Of a DNA stretch of 64,000 nucleotides, positions 1-10,225 are shown piece by piece. The notes under the pieces are model-generated. The model made no database searches, was not told where the DNA came from, and saw only the letters and a program-made list of their open reading frames with translations. The DNA is taken from contig CAUYLG010059098.1 in the NCBI GenBank assembly GCA_963573385.1, forward strand, positions 1 to 64,000, given 5' to 3'. The position numbers and the translations under genes were made by a program. Numbering within the stretch: the first letter of the stretch is position 1; the number at the start of each line of letters is the position of its first letter. Origin of the DNA: Cacajao melanocephalus (taxonomy: Eukaryota > Chordata > Mammalia > Primates > Pitheciidae).

Positions 1-197
1 GAAGCCCCTCACTCCGCCCCCGCCCATCACGCTGACCCCGAGGTGGTTTTAGGGGTATAAAAGGTCTTGACACCCTCCTTTTCGGGGCCACAGGTTGGAG
101 AGATGCGAGTCCTCCGTGGTCACCGGCAATAAAGACCCTGCAATTTGGCCTACTTTTGTCTTGGTGTTGACTTCCTATGCTCAGTTCAGTACAACAA
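1..197 (+). mobile_element. ERV1-like LTR, 3' part (U3-R-U5)
   Basis: The piece has retroviral promoter layout in order: a GC-rich stretch with CCGCCC boxes (about 15-27), a TATA box TATAAAA at 56-62, a polyadenylation signal AATAAA at 128-133, and a T/G-rich U5-like tail ending near 197. TATA-to-AATAAA spacing of about 70 bases suits a short R region. The 5' end lies outside the window. The right edge runs directly into an Alu that has lost its own 3' end, so this is a rearranged junction. The ERV1 assignment rests on general resemblance only. Confidence 0.6.
56..62 (+). promoter_or_regulatory. TATA box of the LTR
   Basis: TATAAAAGG at 56-64 lies about 30 bases downstream of GC boxes and about 70 bases upstream of AATAAA at 128-133. 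This is the expected core promoter of the LTR. Activity is not shown by sequence. Confidence 0.5.
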
Positions 198-421
198 ACT
201 CACTGCAACCTCTGCCTCCTGGGTCCAAGCGATTCTCCGCTTCAGCCTCCAGAGTAGCTAAAATTACAGGTGCACACCACCACACCTGGCTGATTTTTAA
301 AAATTTTTAGTAGAGACAGGGTTTCACCATGTTGGCCAGGCTGGTCTTGAACTCCTGGCCTTAGGTGATCCGCCCACCTCGGTCTTCCAAAGTGCTGGGA
401 TTTGAGCCATTGCACCCAGGC
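198..421 (-). mobile_element. Alu fragment, 3' end missing
   Basis: Antisense Alu: the + strand reads CTCACTGCAACCTCTGCC onward to GAGCCATTGCACCCAGG. The poly-T and about 70 bases that should precede it (the Alu 3' end) are absent. A retrotransposed Alu cannot lack its 3' end at birth, so a later deletion or recombination with the LTR is implied. Confidence 0.85.
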
Positions 422-429
422 CCCTAGAG

Positions 430-1670
430 ACTTTAAGAGACCACATCTTCTTTAATTGCTTTCATGAGAACCCAGAACATTAATGGCTAGTATTATTTTA
501 GAATTACTATCCAATGCAATACGCAGGAGAAAGAAATGAAATATATTGTGCCAATTATAAAGGAGGAAGTAGAGTTATTATATCGGAGGAAGGGACCAAT
601 TTGTAACTAAAGCTTAAGAGAATCAAGCAGAAAGTAAGAATGGAGAGTTAAGTCAGTAAAATGACATAGTTGGTTATGAAATTAACACGCGTGTACATTC
701 ACTAGATTCCCCACACTGAGCTAATAATCTGTTAGGAAACAAACTGACAGGAAAACAACTCATTTGCGTTACCAAATAAGCAAAATACAAATAAAGTACT
801 TCAAAACTAACTTAACATGCCATGTACAATATAAATTTAGAGAAAATGTTGAAACATTACTGGCACATATTAAGTAAGAATTAAGTTAGTGGGAAAACAT
901 TATTTTTTCTTGGCGAGGAAGACTCTGTGTTATAAAGATGTCCATCTCCCTAAATTAATTTGTAAATTGAAGGCAATATCAATGTAAATGCCAACAGAAT
1001 TTCTTTGACTACTAGAAAAGCTGATTTTTTTAAAAGAAATGGGGATGGACAACCCATCTAGATATCCAGATGTATAAAGCTACATTTATTAAAGCTACTT
1101 GGCGTTGGCACAGAAATATACATAGAGAGTAATTGATGGGACAATCAGCCCATAAATAGATTGGCACACAGAGAGCAATTTGGTACATGACAAAGAGAAC
1201 ATTGCAAATCAATGGGGAAGAGAGAATGCGTTTAAGAAATAGTTGTGTGATCCGGCCATCAGAGGGAAAATGCATGCATGTACACATATATATGCATTAT
1301 AAATATATGTATTCATGCATACATGTATCTGTAACTAAATTTGATACTATATGTAGTAACTATGCACATATTTATACGCATACAATATACTACTTTCAAC
1401 TATATAAGTATGCATATAGATGTAGATATCTACTTATCTACCTATGGTTTATTTTGTTTCTTATGTACAATTAAATTTAATCGTAGAAATTCTAAAAGGG
1501 AGTAGAGTTTATTTTACAAACATTGTGTTGAAGTGGAGATAACTTTCAAAGCAAGACAGAAACCTTGTGCACCACAAAGATTGATTAATTTGGGCACAGA
1601 TAAGTTTACAATTTCTGTATTCAAAAGACAGTATAAATGAAATTAAAAGACAAAATTTTAAAACCCTCAT
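430..1670 (+). mobile_element. Old L1 (L1M-type) ORF2 remnant
   Basis: Sense-strand L1 ORF2 is recognisable by its order of diverged blocks: a region like that preceding the FADD box (about 500-600), the block around 930-1000 corresponding to 'aagatgtccatctccctaaattaatttgta', the block near 1180-1240, and the block near 1580-1660. It is full of stops and indels. An AT-rich microsatellite-like stretch (1271-1440) interrupts it. Both ends are indistinct. Confidence 0.65.
1271..1440. repeat. AT-rich (ATGT/ATAT) low-complexity stretch
   Basis: Alternating TGCATG, TATATA and CATACA words, including GCATGCATG-type self-complementary steps, interrupt the L1 ORF2 remnant. Probably an expanded microsatellite inside the old L1. 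Confidence 0.6.
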
Positions 1671-2334
1671 ATCTACTGGACTAGGTCATACCGGATTTGA
1701 GGATAGGTATGCTTCCTTTTATTTACACAGTTGCTTAGTAGCAACAGAATTTCTAGTTCTTGTACGCTATGTTCTAGCAATTACTCTAGAAATGTCAAGA
1801 GGCATTCATACCACAGCAACTCCATCTTAAGAGATGCTAGGAAATATGAGGAAATTAGGATGCAAAATAAAAGCTATATTTAACTACATGATTATGGGCT
1901 GTTGGTACTAACTCACATTCATTTATTTTTGTCATCAGGTGTTTAACTAGGGTAAGTTAATTGATGTATAGACATGAGTTCAAAGCTTTTCTAAATACTT
2001 ATTTTAGGCAAAGCTATGTCAGGCTCAAGGATGGGATTCTATCTTGTCAAAAGTATATGCAATCTCTAACATTCCATAATTCGATTAATTTCAGAATATT
2101 TAAAGACCTATCCATCATTTCTAGATTGGCAAAAATTTAACATATTGTCTTGTACATTGCATTTTAAGATATCTACACCATATTAAAGAATTCTGAAACA
2201 AACAAACAAAAAAATGCAGGAGAGTATTTTCCTTGTAAAGATGAGATTTCATGAGTTGCCAGGGCCTACAAAGTAAAAATGATCTAGTCAATGGAAAAGG
2301 GGTTAAAAAACAAGTTGCTATTTATTCCTGTTTA
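1671..2334. other. Unassigned single-copy DNA
   Basis: About 660 bases of AT-rich sequence. I see no repeat family, ORF or RNA gene in it. Confidence 0.5.
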
Positions 2335-2637
2335 GGGACTTTTCTTTTTCTTTTTCTTTTCTTTTCTTTCTTTTTTTTGGGGGCGGGGGGGACAGGGTCT
2401 TGCTCTGCAGGAATGTAGGCAGCCTTCACCTCCCAGGCTCCAGCGATCCTCCTGCCTCAGCCTGTAGCTAAAACAACAGACATGCGGACCACACCCAGCT
2501 AATTTTTTGTTTTTTGTAGAGATGAGGGTCTCACTATGTTGCCCAGGCTGGTCTTGAACTCCTAGACTCAAGTGATTTTCCTGTCTTGGTCTCACAGAAT
2601 TCTGAAATCACAGGTGTGAGCTGCTGTGCCCAGCTGG
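2335..2637 (-). mobile_element. Alu (AluJ-like) with long T/C-rich tail and internal deletion
   Basis: The + strand shows a TTTTC-rich A-tail complement (2335-2378), a G-rich junction (2379-2397), then GTCTTGCTCTG. About 45 bases of the usual 'cccaggctggagtgcagtgg' region are missing before 'gcagccttcacctccc'. It ends at GTGCCCAGCTGGG. Confidence 0.85.
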
Positions 2638-2661
2638 GATTTTTCAAAGGTCTAGGAAAAG

Positions 2662-2786
2662 GGCCGGGCACGGTGGCTCACCCCTGTAATCCCAGCACTT
2701 TGGGAGGCCAAAGTGGGTGGATCACGAGGTCAGGAGATAGAGACCATCCTGGCTAACACGGTGAAACCCCGTCTCTTAAAATAAAA
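2662..2786 (+). mobile_element. Free Alu left monomer, AluY-like, with TSD
   Basis: GGCCGGGCACGGTGGCTCAC starts the element at 2662. It keeps the AluY/Sc-like ATCACGAGGTCAGGAGAT and ends after GTGAAACCCCGTCTC with a short A-rich tail (TTAAAATAAAA). The right monomer is absent. GTCTAGGAAA occurs at 2650-2659 and again at 2787-2796 as a 10-bp TSD, so the monomer was inserted in this short form. It faces the antisense Alu at 2335-2637. Confidence 0.88.
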
Positions 2787-2796
2787 GTCTAGGAAA

Positions 2797-3204
2797 CATT
2801 ACTTTTGTGACTGCAACGCATGTATCAAGAACATAATAACGCAGGTTTGCTTTATGGGAAGGCAGGTAATTGCTCTGCAAGCATGCTGACAATCCTATAA
2901 GTATGATTTGCGGCAAGCCCCCAAACACATTTACCCATGTGTCTCCTGTGATAACAATGCAAAGACTTCCAGCTACTCTTCCATGCACACAGGGCAAATT
3001 CTTCTTTCATGCACAGTTGAAATAACTGGGGAATTTAGGCAGCATGTAGGGAGCCTGCAGTACAATTTTAAGAAGCACCCATGCCAGCTAATGAGCCGAT
3101 GGTTTCTACTGAATTCGTAGGTGCATTATGCACTCTAAACATTTGTTATTACATATTTTCTGATCTCCCAGTGCAAATCCTTCTTACTCCCAACAAGGAC
3201 TGAT
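2797..3204. other. Unassigned single-copy DNA
   Basis: About 400 bases with no repeat or gene I recognise. Confidence 0.5.
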
Positions 3205-3347
3205 ATCCTTCCTTCCTTCCTTCCTTCCTTCCTTCCTTCCTTTCCTTCCTTCTTTCTTTCTTTCCTTTCTCTCTTTCTCCCTTTTCATTCTCTTCTTTCT
3301 TTCTTTCTTTCTTTCATTCTTTCCTCTTTATTTTTCTTTCTTTCTTT
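3205..3347. repeat. (CCTT)n/(CTTT)n polypyrimidine tract
   Basis: Nearly uninterrupted C/T on the + strand: CCTT units first (3209-3250), then CTTT and TTTC mixtures. It abuts the A-tail complement of the Alu at 3348-3636, so it probably grew from that tail. Mirror symmetry makes triplex (H-DNA) formation plausible. Confidence 0.92.
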
Positions 3348-3636
3348 TCTTTTTTTTTTTTTTTTTTTGAGACAGAGTCTCATTCTGCCCCTCAAGCTGG
3401 AGTGCAGTGGAACAATCTCGGATCACTAAAGCCTCGACTTCCCAGACTCAGGTGATCCTCCCATCTCAGCCTCCTGAGTAACTGGCACTACAGGCATGTA
3501 CCACCAAGCCCTGCTCATTTTTTGTGTTTTTTGTAGAGATGGGGTTTCACCATATTGCCCAGACTGGTCTGAAACTCCTGGCCTTAGGTAATCCTCCCAC
3601 CTCAGATTACAGGTGTGAGACACTGCACCCTGCCCC
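3348..3636 (-). mobile_element. Alu (AluJ-like), full length
   Basis: Poly-T, GAGACAGAGTCTCATTCTG, then both arms in antisense order to CACTGCACCCTGCC. It is heavily diverged (GATCACTAAAGCCTCGACTT), consistent with an old subfamily. Confidence 0.9.
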
Positions 3637-3834
3637 AAGGGATGATTTTCTTTTGAACATATCATCAGAATACAGGATGAGTGATCCCAGAATTTCCGTC
3701 TGGCTCTCTGGTCTGCAGGTTGAGCTGGTCGAGAAAAATAGTGAAGTTGGCAGATTTTTTCATTCTTTGCTCTTTTTGCCTAAGTCACACACTAGGGTGA
3801 GATTAGGGAAAGTTTACAGTTTACAAGGTGCATT

Positions 3835-4120
3835 AGTCATGTTAATAAGGATTAGCCAGAAAAACAGAACATACATATACACATACATTCACAGAGGGAG
3901 AGAGATTGATTTAAGGAATTGGCTCATGTGATTACAATTTGGAAATCTGTAGGGTAGGATAACAGACTGGAGTTTCAGGTAAGTGTTGATATTGCAGTCT
4001 TGCGTCTGAAAGTTTGAAATGTAGGCAGGACTTCTATGTTGCAGGCTGGAGGCAGAAGTCCTTCTTCTTGGGGAATCCTCAGTTTTTGCTTTTAAAGCCC
4101 TCAATGATTGCATGAAGTCC
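3835..4120 (+). mobile_element. MLT2-like (ERVL) LTR, left part
   Basis: The opening GCATTAGTCATG..AGAAAAACAGAACA is followed by a short TACATA-rich run, GAGAGAGATTGATTTAAGGA and GGAATTGGCTCATGTGATT. Later blocks (GTTGATATTGCAGTCTTG, GGCTGGAGGCAGAAGTCCTT) also match the ERVL LTR consensus I recall. The right part resumes at 4477, after an inserted MLT1 LTR. Confidence 0.65.
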
Positions 4121-4476
4121 TGTGTTATAGAATGAATGTGCATGTCCCCTACAAAATTCATATATTGAAATCTTAATTCCCCAGGTGATGATGTTAGGAA
4201 GTGGGGCCTTTGAAAGTGATGGGGTGATGAGGGTACAGCCCACATGAATGGGATTAATGCCTTTATGAAAGAGACCACAGAAAACTCCCTCACCCCTTCT
4301 ACCATGTGTGGACAGAGCAAGAAGGTGCCATCCATGAACCAGGAACCCTCACCAGACACCGAATCTGCCATGCCTTAATCTTGGACTCTGGTCTCTAGAA
4401 CTATGAGAAACAAATGTATTTTGTGTAAATCTCCTAGTCTATGTTTCTGTAATAGCAGTTCAAATGGACTAAGATA
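4121..4476 (+). mobile_element. MLT1 (MaLR) solo LTR
   Basis: TGTGTTATAGAATGAATGTG start, AAAATTCATATATTGAAATC, GTGGGGCCTTTG, TTTATGAAAGAGACC (TATA region), CCATGTGTGGACAGAGCAAG, and terminal GGACTAAGATA. This is the MLT1 layout at near full length. It splits an MLT2-like LTR (3835-4120 and 4477-4650), so it is the younger of the two. Confidence 0.85.
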
Positions 4477-4650
4477 CCCACACAACACATCACAGAGGGC
4501 ATTCTGTTCTTTTCAAAGCATATTAATTGTAAATGTTAGTCATACTTACAAAATACCTCACAGCATCATTGCAACCGGTCTTTGACAAAACAAGAGGGCG
4601 CTGTAACCCTCAGCAAGTTGACGCATAAGATGAAACAGCCAAGACAAGAA
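4477..4650 (+). mobile_element. MLT2-like LTR, right part
   Basis: Continues the LTR interrupted at 4120: GAGGGCATTCTGTTCTTTTC, AAATACCTCACAGCATCATT, TTTGACAAAACAAGAGGGCG, AAGTTGACGCATAAGATGAA. The last matches the usual 'aagttgacacataaaattaaccatcaca' LTR end with several changes. Confidence 0.6.
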
Positions 4651-5100
4651 AGCGAAATCCCGACTGCATCAAGAAGCTGGAACAAGAAAAGGGTAAATAG
4701 CAAAGGATGGATAGGAACTCACAAGATGAAGGGAATAGCACCTGCAAATGCTGGGAAGAACAGAAGGTCATGAAGCACTCATTCAAGAGACCACTGCGTT
4801 CTGCAAGGATTGGCGCTCCTAGTATTGATACAGAAGCTATGAAAGAAAGGTACCTGAGAGATGCAAGGCAGAGAGTAAACTTAGGGACTGGACATGAGTA
4901 GCCTTGTTGGCCTCAGTGTTGTGGTCTTACTAAAAGTGAAAATGTTTTTTTCACTCCATTGGAAAGCATTAAATATTAGTGGCATCTGAGGGAAGTAAAT
5001 AACACCTCACACTTTCTGATGGGAGATAAATTGCTACATGCTGCTGGAAAAAAATACAGCAACATACAGGAAAGGCTTTAAACATATAAATACCCTTTGT
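4651..5100. other. Unassigned single-copy DNA
   Basis: 450 bases without recognisable repeat or coding sequence. Confidence 0.45.
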
Positions 5101-5290
5101 TTTTTAATTTCAATTTTTATTTTAGATTCTGGGTGTACATGCCCAGGTTTGCTAGCTGGGTATATTGTGTGACTCCGGGATTTGTGGCACAGATGATCCC
5201 ATCACCCAAGTAGTGAGCACAGTACCCAATAGTTGCTTTTCTAAACCTCACCACCCTCTCTTCTTCCCCATCTTCCCCATTCTACAAGTT
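5101..5290 (-). mobile_element. L1 3' end (antisense)
   Basis: Complement of an L1 3' UTR end: T-rich start, GTACATGCCCAGGTTTGCTA, ATGATCCCATCACCCAAGTA and CAGTACCCAATAGTTGCTTT, as in primate and mammalian L1 3' ends. The element is short and its inner edge is unclear. Confidence 0.7.
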
Positions 5291-5611
5291 TTGTTTCCCA
5301 TCTCCACCCATAAACAGCTGTCTGTAGTAATTTCTCTCCATTCCTGTTCTCCGTTGGATCTCCAACACCAACTAGCAGTTGTAGGAATAGGGTAGGAGAT
5401 ACTTCTTGGATTGTAATTATAATTTTGTATAACATACCACAGATCAGGTGAGCTGGCATCTGTCCTTCCTTAACCTTCCTCTGGGCTGGGGATGAGCCAA
5501 GGCTTGGATGCATCTCTGACCTCCCAACTGGTGCAAGTTCCAGCCCACAATGATGTCACAGTGCTGTGGTTATGCATATCTGTGATATCAGGGGTGTTTA
5601 GGATAGAACTA
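5291..5611. other. Unassigned DNA between L1 3' end and MST LTR
   Basis: Mixed-composition sequence. It could be diverged L1 continuing from 5101-5290, but I cannot match it. Confidence 0.4.
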
Positions 5612-5973
5612 TGTGTTAGTCTGTTCTCATGCTGCTAATAAGGACATTGTCAAGACTGGGTAATTTATAAAGGAAAGAGGTTTAATTGACTCACAGTTCC
5701 ACATGGCTGGGGAGGCCTCACAATCATGACAGAAGAGCAAGGGATGTCTTACATGGTGGCAGGCATGAAGAGAGAATGAGAGCAAAGTGGAAGGGGTTTC
5801 CCTTAACAAAACCATCGGATCTCCTGAAATTTATCCACTACCACACAACAGTATGGGGGAAAGTGCCCCCATGATTCAGTTATCTCCCACTGAGTCCCTC
5901 CTACAACACGTGGGAATTATGGGAGCTACAATTCAAGACGAGACTTGGGTGGGGACACAGCCAAATCATATCA
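5612..5973 (-). mobile_element. MST/THE1-type MaLR LTR
   Basis: Antisense LTR: TGTGTTAGTCTGTTCTCATG, TAATTTATAAAGGAAAGAGG (TATA region, reversed), CCACATGGCTGGGGAGGCCT, and ACAGCCAAATCATATCA at the other end. Flanks AACTA (5607-5611) and AACTG (5974-5978) fit a 5-bp TSD with one change. A solo LTR; no internal ERV sequence adjoins it. Confidence 0.9.
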
Positions 5974-5989
5974 AACTGTGGCGTTTGAA

Positions 5990-6130
5990 ATTATGAAAGT
6001 GGACGCCCTGATGAATCTCGAATTTTGGCTATGAACATTTTCACAGTTGCTGAAGCACATGGCTGAAATGCTTTCCCAAAGAGTTGTACCAATTTCTATT
6101 CCAATCAGCATTAGAGGTAAGAGCATTTTT
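5990..6130 (-). mobile_element. Possible antisense L1 3'-region fragment
   Basis: CAAAGAGTTGTACCAATTTC followed by TATTCCAATCAGCATTAGA resembles the antisense L1 block 'ccaaagtggttgtaccaatttacattcccaccaacagtgtataag'. It is short and diverged. Confidence 0.4.
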
Positions 6131-6654
6131 TCTTAAATTGCATTTAGGAACAGATAGGAGGGGTAGAAGTTTGGGGAGAGGGCGAATAGCTGTCAAGTAA
6201 TGGAAAGAATATTGGAGTATGTTTCAGGTGAATGGACTTTAGTTCTTGGGCTCTCTGCTCCATGATAGTATCTTCATTCACGCCAGTGACTGTGAGGTTC
6301 TGTGTTTTCTTTTTACAAAAAAGAATCTGGACCTGCTGCCTCCAAAGTTGCCTCTGATTCTGAAATTTTATGGCTACGATTCTATCACAAAATTCACAAT
6401 GATGCTGGAATTGCTTCTGCTGTGACCAAAGGGGGAGTTAAATCATTGTAAACCCAAAAGGATGCATAATGGCATTATCATAGCATTTGAATTATGTACT
6501 TATTATTTGCGGCATAAGGGTATGTTTTTGGGAGAGATGACTGGATCCGAAAATGTGAAACGTGTTGGGTTTCGTTCGATAGTCCTGACTGATTTATTCA
6601 TTCAGTAAAAATGGATTGAGCATCCTGTCTGTGTTTGGAGTCAATATTACCTTA
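6131..6654. other. Unassigned single-copy DNA
   Basis: About 520 bases with no feature I can name. Confidence 0.45.
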
Positions 6655-6722
6655 AAGGAACAGAAGAGAGAAGAGAAAAGAAAAAAAGGAGAAAGGAAGG
6701 GGAAGGAGAGGAGGAGAGAATG
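6655..6722. repeat. GA-rich purine tract
   Basis: Almost pure purine run (AGAGAAGAGAAAAG to GGAGAGGAGGAGAG) immediately 5' of an MLT1 fragment. Confidence 0.85.
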
Positions 6723-6734
6723 AAGCATTGTGTC

Positions 6735-6982
6735 CAAATAGAGATACGAGGCTGTGAGCCAAGGAATGAGTGTAGCCTCTAGAAATTGGAACAGACCAAA
6801 GAATAAATTATCCCCTAGAGCTTCCAAAAGGAAAGATATCCCGCCATCACCTTGATTTTAGACCAGTGATACTCATGTCAGAATTTTGACCTTGAGACTG
6901 TAGGATAATAAATTTGTGTTGTTTTAAGCTGGCAAACACATGGTGCTTTTCTACAGAAGCAGTAAAAAACTAATAGAGTTTA
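6735..6982 (+). mobile_element. MLT1-type LTR, 3' part
   Basis: GAGCCAAGGAATGAGTGTAG, CCTCTAGAAATTGGAACAG, CCCCTAGAGCTTCCAAAAGG, CACCTTGATTTTAGACCAGT, AATAAATTTGTGTTGTTTTA (polyA signal region) and AAAAACTAATAGAG follow the order of the 3' half of older MLT1 LTRs. Confidence 0.75.
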
Positions 6983-6985
6983 GTT

Positions 6986-7612
6986 CTCTGATGAAAGGTT
7001 TATGTCCCCTTATGCGAAAACTCCCATTTCTGTAAAGGAACAAAACTCTAGAAATCAGTCTTGATGAGGACTGGCCATTTCTACTTATCCAGATGAATGG
7101 ATTCATGCAGGCCCTGGCCAAGACGGATCACCAGGGCAATTTCCTGGCTCCGTGCCCTGTTCAGAATTCCTTGGAGTCAGCAGGTACAAGATTTTACTGT
7201 CCTTGATGGTACCTTGTGTCGCTCCAGATTTCTTAATTAAAGATGAGATATTTTAATACAAAAGTGGTATGTTAAATTGACAATATCGATTAGCCTTAAT
7301 ATGTAATCAAATCCGGAGCATATTTTTTTTCTTAAACTGTTAAAAATTCTGTTAAAATTTTCCTAGATGTTCTTTTATACATAGGCTCAGCTACAAATTT
7401 ATGCATTTCTAAAGCAAAGGAAGGTTTCTCTTTAGACTGAAGTAATTTCTTTTCTCTTTCCCTTTTTCTCCTAGAGTGCACATATGCATATATTGGTAAT
7501 TTGTATTGTACAAGAGCATGAATTGAGAACTTCTAAATGGTAATTAATTTTTGTATAATAAAAAAAAGAAAAAATAAGACTGTGAATAACCAACCGGACA
7601 TAATAATAGAAA
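6986..7612. other. Unassigned single-copy DNA
   Basis: About 630 bases, AT-rich toward the right. No repeat recognised. Confidence 0.45.
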
Positions 7613-7683
7613 ACAGTAGTTGCTAAGCTGTAGTCTTCAGACCAGAAAGATGATGATGATCTGGGAATTTGTTAAAAAGGCAC
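7613..7683 (-). mobile_element. MER5A-like hAT MITE fragment
   Basis: CAGTAGTTGCTAAGCTGTAG, TCTTCAGACCAG, TGATGATCTGGGAATTTGTT and AAAAAGGCACATTTTTA follow the MER5 terminal half. An AluJ interrupts at 7684. GATCTCTGCCCAGATTTCC at 7959-7977 may be its continuation. Confidence 0.55.
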
Positions 7684-7941
7684 ATTTTTAGCTGAGGAAG
7701 GAGGGTTGCTGGAGGCCAGGAGTTTGACACCAGCATGGGCAGCATACGGTGACTGCATCTCTACAAAATTTTTTTTAAGTTAGCTGGGCATGGTGGTGAA
7801 ACCTATAGTCCCAGTTACGTGAGAGGCCTAGGCCAGAGGATCTCCTGGGCCCAGGACTTAGAGGCTGGAATGAGCTATGATTGCACCACTGCACTTTAGC
7901 CTGGGCGACAGAGTGAGACCCTCTCTCTAAATAATAAAATG
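7684..7941 (+). mobile_element. Alu (AluJ-like), 5' truncated
   Basis: Starts at GCTGAGGAAGGAGGGTTGCT and includes GCCTGGGCGACAGAGTGAGA, ending in TAAATAATAAAATG. The first ~50 bases of the left arm are missing. Sequences GGCACATTTTTAG and GGCGTGTTTTCAG on either side may be a decayed TSD. Confidence 0.85.
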
Positions 7942-7949
7942 AAGGCGTG

Positions 7950-8167
7950 TTTTCAGATCTCTGCCCAGATTTCCAGAGAGAAGCTATAGAATTCAGAGGT
8001 ACAATTATTCTTGGCTACAAGTCAGAACACTATGATTGCTTCAAAGATGAGGTCAAACACGGCATCCACGTGAGGACAGAGATCTAAGGGCTTGTAAGGT
8101 TTCCACTCACTCACATCTCCAAAATCCCTGTTGTACTAGAGTTATCCTTTTTATTTGGTGTTTAAGA
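7950..8167. other. Unassigned DNA after the AluJ
   Basis: The first 30 bases may continue the MER5 copy. The rest is unrecognised. Confidence 0.35.
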
Positions 8168-8257
8168 ATAAAAAATTATATATATATGTGTGTGTGTGTA
8201 TAAAATATATACATATGTGTAATATATATATATATACATACACACACATATGTGTAC
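8168..8257. repeat. (TA)n/(TG)n/(CA)n microsatellite
   Basis: TATATATATATG(TG)n at 8175-8199, a TA/ATAC middle, and TACATACACACACATATG at 8234-8251. The TG and CA arms are mutually complementary, giving a hairpin-capable compound repeat. Confidence 0.9.
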
Positions 8258-8286
8258 CTTGCTAATGGAAGTGTAATTCTTGAAAG

Positions 8287-8397
8287 AGAACTTGTAGAAA
8301 ATGCCAAATTTCAGGATGCAAACTGGACCTATTAAGGAATCTGCATTTGAACAAGTTTCCCAGGTGACTCATATGCCCTTTGAAAATTGAGAAACAT
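8287..8397 (-). mobile_element. Second MER5-like fragment
   Basis: GAACTTGTAGAAAATGCCAA, GGAATCTGCATTTGAACAAG and TTTCCCAGGTGACTCATATG match the MER5 antisense blocks 'aatctgcattttaacaag.tccccaggtgattc'. It is truncated on the right by the Alu at 8398. Confidence 0.6.
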
Positions 8398-9200
<803 letters not shown>

Positions 9201-9500
9201 GAGCAATGTCAAAGAAGCAGAACTCCTAGAAAACATATGTATGTATGTGTATATGTATATATATGTGTGTGTGTATATTTGTGTATATATATGTATAATA
9301 TATTGTTACAGGGATTTGACTTTAACAACTTGAGGAACTGTTTGAGCTGCCTCCATAAGCCTGTTGTCTTTAGAAATTTAATGCTGGAGCCAAATGTCTG
9401 TAGGGCAGGCAGTCAGGAAGGGAAGATGCCCGTGAAGTGGAAGAGATTGGGAGCAGTCTGGAGCCCACAAGTAGGACTTGGAGTCATGCAAAGATGGTGC
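9201..9500 (+). mobile_element. Possible ERVL/MLT2-type LTR, left part
   Basis: AAGAAGCAGAACTCCTAGAA leads into a TATG microsatellite and then GGGATTTGACTTTAACAACT, CTGTAGGGCAGGCAGTCAGG. The arrangement (opening 'cagaa', microsatellite, 'gcaggc..gg') parallels the LTRs at 3835 and 60590. Sequence match is weak. Confidence 0.4.
9236..9303. repeat. (TATG)n/(TA)n(TG)n microsatellite
   Basis: ATGTATGTATGTGTATATG through GTGTGTGTATATTTGTGTAT to TATATGTATAATATATTG. Confidence 0.9.
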
Positions 9501-9866
9501 TGCTGTAGTCTCAATATTTCCATTTCCTCAAAATTCACATATTAAAATCCTTATTCCCAAGGTGATGGTATAAGAAGGTGGGGCATTTGCCAAATGATAA
9601 GGTCATGCGGGTTGAGCTTCATCAATGGGATAAGTGTCCTTGTAAAAGAGACCCAAGGGAGCTCCCTTGCTCCTTTGGCCATGTGTGGACACAGCAAGAA
9701 GAAGCTATCTGTGAACCAGGAAGTGTGTCCTCATCAGACACAGAATCTATCATCAGTGCTTTGATCCTCAACACCCAGCCTTCAGATTTGTGAGAATTAA
9801 GTTTCTGTTGTTTCCAAGCCCCAATTTCATGGTATTTTATTATCACATCCCAAGTAGACTAAGACA
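9501..9866 (+). mobile_element. MLT1 (MaLR) LTR
   Basis: TGCTGTAGTCTCAATATTTC, CAAAATTCACATATTAAAAT, GTGGGGCATTTG, CTTGTAAAAGAGACCC (TATA region), GGCCATGTGTGGACACAGCA, AGACACAGAATCTATC and terminal TAGACTAAGACA. Near full length and inserted within the possible older LTR flanking it. Confidence 0.85.
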
Positions 9867-10225
9867 AATGGACAAAAGCATATGTCTTATTGTTGCCTCT
9901 GACCTTGGTAATGAAGAACTGCAGAACTGCAGAATCCAGAACCCTGCCTCACAGAGCTAAACACACACATCTGGCTTAGGAATCAGAGATGCTGTGGGAG
10001 GATGCAGGAACAGGTGGGGCAGTTGCAGACCTGGCTGCTGCTTCATGCCAACAAGGTGACTTAGCAGATCTGTGACTAAGTGTGTGACCTGCAAAATGGC
10101 TGTTGCTTTCTTTCTACATTGCTAATCCTCCAAGAATCTCCCTTGGGGAGATTCATGCAGAAAGGGGAAATATATAAGAAAGAGACTTTTTAGAAATGTA
10201 ATTCAAGCCAAATTAACACATCACA
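9867..10225 (+). mobile_element. Possible ERVL/MLT2-type LTR, right part
   Basis: GCCAAATTAACACATCACAA near 10208 resembles the LTR terminal motif 'aattaaccatcaca'. The rest matches poorly. Offered as continuation of 9201-9500 only because the MLT1 lies between. Confidence 0.3.

Noticed and set aside
3889..4371. A 160-codon minus-strand open frame
   Set aside because: It runs across an MLT2-like LTR into an MLT1 LTR; chance openness in LTR sequence.
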